A DNA stretch of 42,756 bases, taken from positions 113,840 to 156,595 of the forward strand of contig JAOXNS010000017.1 in the NCBI GenBank assembly GCA_028571305.1, in the 5' to 3' direction. Source of the stretch: Magicicada cassinii. Its lineage: Eukaryota; Arthropoda; Insecta; Hemiptera; Cicadidae. Position 1 is the first letter of the stretch. The number at the start of each line of letters is the position of its first letter. Positions 37,138-42,756 of this stretch are shown one piece after another. The translations under genes and the position numbers were made by a program. The notes beneath the pieces are model-generated. The model was not told the DNA's origin. It searched no databases and saw only the letters and a program-made list of their open reading frames with translations.

Positions 37138-38249
37138 ATTTTTGTGTAATATGTAGGTCTATGGCATTGTTATAGGAATTCACAATATGCGCAGTGTAGT
37201 CTACAAAGCGTAATTTTAATTGGGCTGAGTCCACTACTTTGTTCATTGTAGCGACCATGTTTCAAGTCGAGTTGGAGATGAGTAAACAGGTAATAAAGTT
37301 ACCTTAAATGGAAAAAGAAAAAGTGACTGTTGTTCTCAGTTCGTGCGAAGAAAAAATAATGTTGATTTCCTCTTGTGAAATGTAAAAGGCTTTTACGCCA
37401 CACACAATCGCCCACAAACAAAGACAAACACACACAAAATAAATAACTCACAAGAATATTGAATAAAGGTATGTGCACGTATTTAGATAATTTGTATTAA
37501 AAATAATTTTAATTTATTTAATGTAGATGAGTTTATGATTACATTTCAGACAACTTTAATTGAATCGGTATCAGTATATGTTTAAACAGGAATAACAACA
37601 GCTCTTGCTGTAGACTTATGTGTGATGAATGACGTCATGTGTGATTTTGCTCCTCTGACTTCATACAAACTTTATTGTTCAGTTTTACGGACCGGGCAGT
37701 GCCAAGCTCTCGAGCTGTCTGTCAACTGAACAGACGCACTGAAAGTTTCATGGTCGGAACCTTTGTCTGGCGAACTGAACCTTTCGGAGTGATGAAAGCA
37801 GCCATACATAAGTAAGAAAATAAAACTGATGCAATGAAGCTGGCCACTTTCTTTAATTGTTATTCATCTGTAATATTTTGTGTAAGCAATTTTTACAAAA
37901 TGTTTTTCTGCGGACACTAGATCTAGACGCAATCTTTCGCAAGGAATAGTGAGAGAGCGCGCTCGTTTGTGTCTGTGGATAGGAGACAGAATAGTTCGAA
38001 TATAGTTCTATATACCAAAAATTGTAACGGAGCACGAAAAATTCAAATTGTAATCTAAAATGATAGTAATGTTTAAAATGCTAGCCATAATGGTTTTTTA
38101 AAAATAAAATATCTGCCCTCGCTTCTAAAAAATGATACCCTTTTTTGAAAATAAAAAAAATTCTCTCCACTTAAATTACAAAAACCTGATGTACAGAAAA
38201 ATTAGATGTCTTTAGTTCTTTGTTTACGTACACACGTAAAATTATATAT

Positions 38250-38900
38250 TTAATATTTATAATGAATTTACCTCAAGCTATTTTCTCCTTATCTGGAACA
38301 CGTTTCGGGAAACATCTTCAGCCTTCCTGATTTTGAGTCTAGTGGAGTACTTATGTGTTGGTTGGTTGTTACTGTGGTTTCCTGTTGGCCTGTGCTACTT
38401 TAAATTGGTATTATTGTGTGTGATTGTGGTGTATGCGTTAGTATTTTGTGTATTTTCGAAGTTGAGTGCTTTGAAAATTGTGTCATGTTTTGTATAGACT
38501 TGTATTTGTTCAGGTGTTAGTTTGTTTTGTGTTTTATGTTTGTATATTTGTAAATTTTCCCATATATTCATTATTGTGCCTTTGTGTGGTATGTGTTTTA
38601 TTAGTGTAATGTTGGTTATGTCTGTGAATTCATGTCCAGTGTTTATTGGATGTGTGGCCAAATTAGATTTATGTATTTCTGGTTTTTTGCATGTATTTAG
38701 ATGTTCAAAATAACGTTTTTTCAGTTGTTTTTTTGTTTGTCGTATGTAACATTTATTGCAATCTTGGCATTCAATTTTGTATTCACAGTTTGCGGTGGTT
38801 TTTCGTGACTCCGACTCATATGTTATTATAGGGACAACTACTTTTCTGAATGTTTTCTCCATTTACTCCTTTCAACAGTTGTTTTTGTTTTCTTGATATG
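38250..38900 (-). mobile_element. 3' part of a Penelope-like retroelement
   Basis: A minus-strand frame (38862-38395) carries a GIY-YIG endonuclease of the type at the C-terminus of Penelope-like elements. Downstream (38345-38285) lies a CTGAAGATG...CCCGAAACGTG segment resembling Penelope-like ends, which in this family often hold hammerhead-ribozyme motifs. Reverse transcriptase, expected at higher coordinates, was not recognised, so this looks like a 5'-truncated copy, as is usual for target-primed insertion. Confidence 0.7.
38395..38862 (-). CDS. GIY-YIG endonuclease domain of a Penelope-like element (partial, degenerate)
   Basis: A 155-residue frame. Residues about 25-55 hold the family pattern: YKIECQDCNKCYIRQTKKQL followed by KKRYFEHL, then an SNLATHPINTGHEF segment typical of these elements. 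In active members the endonuclease nicks the target DNA for reverse transcription. Here the usual GVYKI reads EYKI and YIGQT reads YIRQT, so two signature glycines are replaced and activity is doubtful. The methionine at 38862 is probably not a natural start, since this domain normally follows a reverse transcriptase in one polyprotein. Shadow frames on the plus strand are not genes. Confidence 0.72.
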   Translation of the reverse strand: MEKTFRKVVVPIITYESESRKTTANCEYKIECQDCNKCYIRQTKKQLKKRYFEHLNTCKKPEIHKSNLATHPINTGHEFTDITNITLIKHIPHKGTIMNIWENLQIYKHKTQNKLTPEQIQVYTKHDTIFKALNFENTQNTNAYTTITHNNTNLK

Positions 38901-40435
38901 AATTCTTTACGGCTTTAAGTAACCTTCAAATTGCTGCTGTTTTCGTTGTAATTTTATCTAACTTAGGCCCACTATTCTGCAATTTTCACGAAGTGTTTAT
39001 TGTGACCATGTCTGTTTCGGATGTTCATGGAATTGGAGAAACCGAAAACAGCTACTCTCTGAATCTATTGTTTGTATTGTTTTAATGATAATTGTCTGTA
39101 AATAGCTAAAATTATTCACTGCTGTATAAAAATGCCGGTACTGGAAATTATACAATGTTGGTTAACAATGACAGTATAAAATTGTACAAACTGTCATCAA
39201 CTGTGTTGTTTTCATTCTGATGTTCAATACAGTTCTCAGCATTTGGGAATCTTTGAATATAACCTGAAAGGCTGATTCTAAAAAAAAAATTAATTGTGTG
39301 AAATTGTACATACCTGAGATTCTAATAGGTCTACATAACCAAAAACAACAAAGGTTCATCTGCTAGTAAATATTTTATATTATTGTACGCCAAATATTAA
39401 TATAGGCCTAGGTGTACAATGGTATAAAACGTTTACTTGTAAAAGAAACTTTATTATTTAACGTTATATAATATAAAAACATTATGATTTACTGTAAAAA
39501 AAAAAATGAAAGATACTTGGCATTTGAGGCTGCTTGTATTTATAGCCTCCAAAATCTTCACTACTTACTTGAGGAGATATTTCACTGTTAGGATATACTG
39601 TACTTTAGATATAGCGGGAAGGACACAGAGCTGCAAATTTATTGAGCTTTGGCAGTCCTAACACTCATTTGCTGATAAGAAACATCAAAGGAAAACAGGA
39701 AATGCGGAATAGGGTTTTCATAATGTGGCAGCAGTATACATCTTAGCTTACAAAAGAGTAGTATGTTCGTAAGATAGAAAGCAGGTATATTTATTCTGAG
39801 TAAAGTTATAAATACGTACAGAAATTATTGTAAAGGTATGTTGATTGTACGACTTCGAGAGCGTACGATGTTGACGCATTTTCACCCTAGGTGTGGCAGA
39901 CGGAGTGTGGGACTTGGAGGAGAAACTGGAGGAAGCTGATAATAATGACGACTGTACGAACAATTTGACAATATAAGTGTCTGTATTTTCTGTATGTCCA
40001 TCGTATAGACTAATAAAACACGTTATTTAGAAAGTGATACAATTCATCTTTGACAACTGTTTTGTGTATTATAGAATATTTTACAGATATGCGCGCGAGG
40101 GTTACAAATATTAGAGTCTTCTAATGACTGGCTGTGACTTTAACAAAAGATGAAATAAGGAGTGGTGAAAATATCAACAACAAAATAAAACAAGGGATTG
40201 TTGATCGGACAAGTAAAATCTGCCCTATGGAGTGACAAATTAAACTGTAAAAGGAAAACTTTGTATAGGTGTACACTATCGTCTTACAAAAGAACTTGTC
40301 TACAACTCCAATCATTATAGGTGGATTGTGGATACCACATAAGATATCTAGAGTCGAATATAAATATAACGAGAAGGTTAATGAGAAACTGCGTGGAGGT
40401 AACATCATTTGATCCATAAACATGAATGCCTAATT

Positions 40436-40550
40436 TTGTACGGTGAAGTAGAAAGAATGCCTGAGAACCGACGGCCTAACACGATGCTAAACTGGACCCA
40501 GACAGAAGAACAAAAATATGGGTAGGCTTGGAAGCGCCTGGGGATTCGGT
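40436..40550 (+). mobile_element. LINE reverse-transcriptase C-terminal scrap
   Basis: Plus-strand translation from 40439 reads YGEVERMPENRRPNTMLNW, then TQTEEQKYG, a stop, and AWKRL. This follows the pattern WYGHVxRMxExRxPKxxLxWxPxGxRxRGRPxxxW found at the C-terminus of many arthropod non-LTR retrotransposon polymerases. Only about 100 bp remain; the piece ends a few tens of bases before the mariner fragment, so one may have landed in or beside the other. The clade cannot be assigned from so little. Confidence 0.55.
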
Positions 40551-40589
40551 GTACTACGTTTGGTAAAAAATTCAAGCAATTTATTATCT

Positions 40590-40965
40590 GAAAAATTATT
40601 CCTTTATTTATCTATATTTATATTGCCCCATTCAAAGTAATCTCCATTGGATGTAACACAATTATGTCAACCTTCCCTCCAGTCTTCATAACGTTTCTGA
40701 AAAGCGCTTTCTGGTATAAACTTGATCTTACTCACCGATTGGTGTGTCTTCAGCAGTTACAAGAAGGTTGTACTTTTTATTGCGGTTTTTCGTTTCTCCT
40801 TCTATTGCAATGGGCTAAGATTGCATATGGATGCCAATATGGGGGTTGCTGTATTATTGCGGTGTTTTTGTCTAAAATGTTTATAAAGATGCAATGATGC
40901 GTGTATTGTTGCGTTACCGGGATAAAATTTTCACCAATTTTCCTTTCATAAATCTAGTCATTGAC
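40590..40965 (-). mobile_element. Second decayed mariner-family fragment (transposase C-terminal half)
   Basis: Minus-strand translation, with frame shifts, gives KGKLVKILSR, then NATIHASL (compare the catalytic DNAPAHTSL motif), PPYWHPYAILAHCN (compare PPYSPDLAPCDF), then IPESAFQKRYEDWREG, a stop, and HNCVTSNGDYFEWGN at the C-terminus. This order is that of mariner transposases. The second catalytic aspartate reads Gly in the best frame. It shares the TATTGCCCC-TTAATCTC region with the copy at 33.1 kb, so both probably come from related elements. The N-terminal half is not visible. Confidence 0.68.
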
Positions 40966-42756
40966 TACGAATAGGCTCCCTCGAGTGGCTAAAGTGCACG
41001 AATAGCACCTTTTATTGACCACAGAGCCTAGTGTATGGATCTCAATACCGCAGACTTTATCTTATTACCATCTGAAACTCTTTCACGACCACGATGGGAG
41101 TTTTATAACTTTTGTGAACTCCACTTGCAAGGATATCGGATTCAGCAAAACCCTTCTACAATACTGTAGTCTGTACACAAACTTTAAAGCAGTTTGTTCA
41201 ACCTTGTATTGTAGAATGGTAACAAAAAGAAAAACCACTTAGTACAAGAAACTCAGCTTACTCATTAGCTAACAAATCTAATGGTTAAGTTGGTAGCTTA
41301 AAAACGTATGCTTGAAAATATAGGCAATTATTGTAGGCCGTGTGTATAAAAAACAAACAAAAAGTTTTAAAATTGATATCTTTGGGGCATTAAATTAAAA
41401 AAATCGCAAAACTTCTTGATCAAACCTCGTAAATGATGAAATCTAAATCACAGGTCTACAAACAAGTGAATGGAAAGATGAAATACTATGGCGACCGGGA
41501 TGCGATATTTGTTGACATTTAGACACTTTCTTTGCCAAGATTCAAAATTTTTGAATTATTAGGACCTATATACGGGCAGTACAGAAACAATTAATACACA
41601 TATAATGGGGTTAATTTGTATAGAATATTATAATTATCCCTACTGGTGTAAGAATATTACTTCTTATGTAACATACACCTGTACATTTTCACAAAAAGTC
41701 ATGTTACATGATATTGTATTACTTTTGTATCGCCCGACACACATTCACATTGTAACAAAAAATTTGTTTAGTGAGCAGACTTCACAAAATCTTTCATTAT
41801 CTATTGATTCACGGTCACGGTCACTACTACAATAAGGATAACGTCTAATGTCAAGCGACTCATGCGGCACTCTGTACTTGCATTAAGTATAAAATTGGTA
41901 AAAGACCACGTCTCATCAAAAAATGTTCCAAAATTTTAAGCCAGGATAAGGTTAGTAACGGAAATTCTGAACTACCAAAGTCTGATCAACCTATAATAAA
42001 AGTTCAGAATCACTTGTGCTCTTTGTTTCAAATAACGCGATCTTATACATACCATAATTTTATTAGTTAAGTAAATAGAGTATTTACAATATAAACTTCT
42101 GATTCTTAGTAAAGTCGTAAATAATTGAGCGCTGTTTTAATTTGAAAAGTGTTGACGTGGAAACGAATGAATGAACACTGCTAACAGCATTTTAGTCTAA
42201 ATATTTTTAAACGAACTTAAACTATTTACCAATCAGTCGGTAACAATATCATCTCATAGATATAAATATAAATTTTCGAAAAAATTAAATAGAAACGTTT
42301 GATTTCAACGTTACCGTGGTATGTCTACAACAGTGATCAATCATGTGTAATAGAAATATCTTCGCTGATAATCCATAATTTTTTGGAACAACGTTTTGTC
42401 TTCAAACTATTTTTGTTTATGTGCTTAAAAAAGAAAGAAAAATTTATTTTCCTAAAGTCTTCAGTTTATGAGTTTTATAAACGTCTTAACAAACTTATAT
42501 GAAAAACGAGTTGGTCATTTAAGAAAAGGCTCAACTTCAATTTTGTCAAAAATTAGTTTTTTCCATTTCTGTCCTTATGGTAAGTAGATACATCATTCTG
42601 TACTACAAGGACTCAATTCCAACTCATAATAACACAAATCAATGTCTTTAATAGCACTCATTTTTGAAATGCACAACTCCACGAGCATAAAATTATGTTT
42701 ACTTTTTTCGTTTTCTATAATGTATCATGTATAGATTAAAATAATAATCTTCATTT

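Overview
The window looks like nuclear DNA of an arthropod, most likely an insect. It is AT-rich, intron-rich and full of simple repeats and decayed transposons, and it has two 100-base assembly gaps (11331-11430 and 22874-22973). The insect call rests on two Runt-domain exons. The minus-strand one has the N-terminus and Runt-domain sequence I associate with insect Runt. Runx-family genes are known to be clustered in insects. I cannot name the species; a large, non-compact genome is suggested by introns longer than 16-19 kb.

Layout: the only host coding sequence I can support is two first coding exons, placed head to head. On the minus strand, 19405-19741 encodes the start of a runt-like gene. 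On the plus strand, 25905-26298 encodes the start of a second Runx gene of the RunxA/RunxB/lozenge group. Both start with Met-His-Leu, both have an in-frame stop just upstream of the ATG, and both end at a GTGAG splice donor in the same phase at the same residue of the Runt domain. Their next exons, which would hold the rest of the domain, are not visible. So 1-19404 reads as intron 1 of runt and 26299-42756 as intron 1 of the second gene. The 6.16 kb between the start codons (19742-25904) should hold both promoters and shared control DNA.

The runt intron holds a CT/GA-rich stretch with two TATATAAAG boxes (2.47-2.70 kb), a broken Ty3/gypsy element (about 7.5-11.4 kb, minus strand), a roughly 135 bp direct repeat (16.75 and 17.73 kb) and alternating GC/AC tracts. 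The intergenic region holds CA and GA microsatellites, a compound trinucleotide array, CpG-rich patches and a dense group of the palindrome TAGGCCTA. The intron of the second gene holds a CpG-rich patch (28.2 kb), two decayed mariner copies (33.1-33.7 and 40.6-40.96 kb), the end of a Penelope-like element with a GIY-YIG endonuclease (38.3-38.9 kb) and a scrap of a LINE (40.44-40.55 kb).

The most interesting signal is that the last 109 bases of the two Runt-domain exons differ at only five synonymous positions, while the 141 bases before them differ at about a quarter of sites. That step in divergence suggests gene conversion between the head-to-head paralogues, or strong nucleotide-level constraint. 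I found no bacterial-type system, CRISPR array, tRNA or rRNA.
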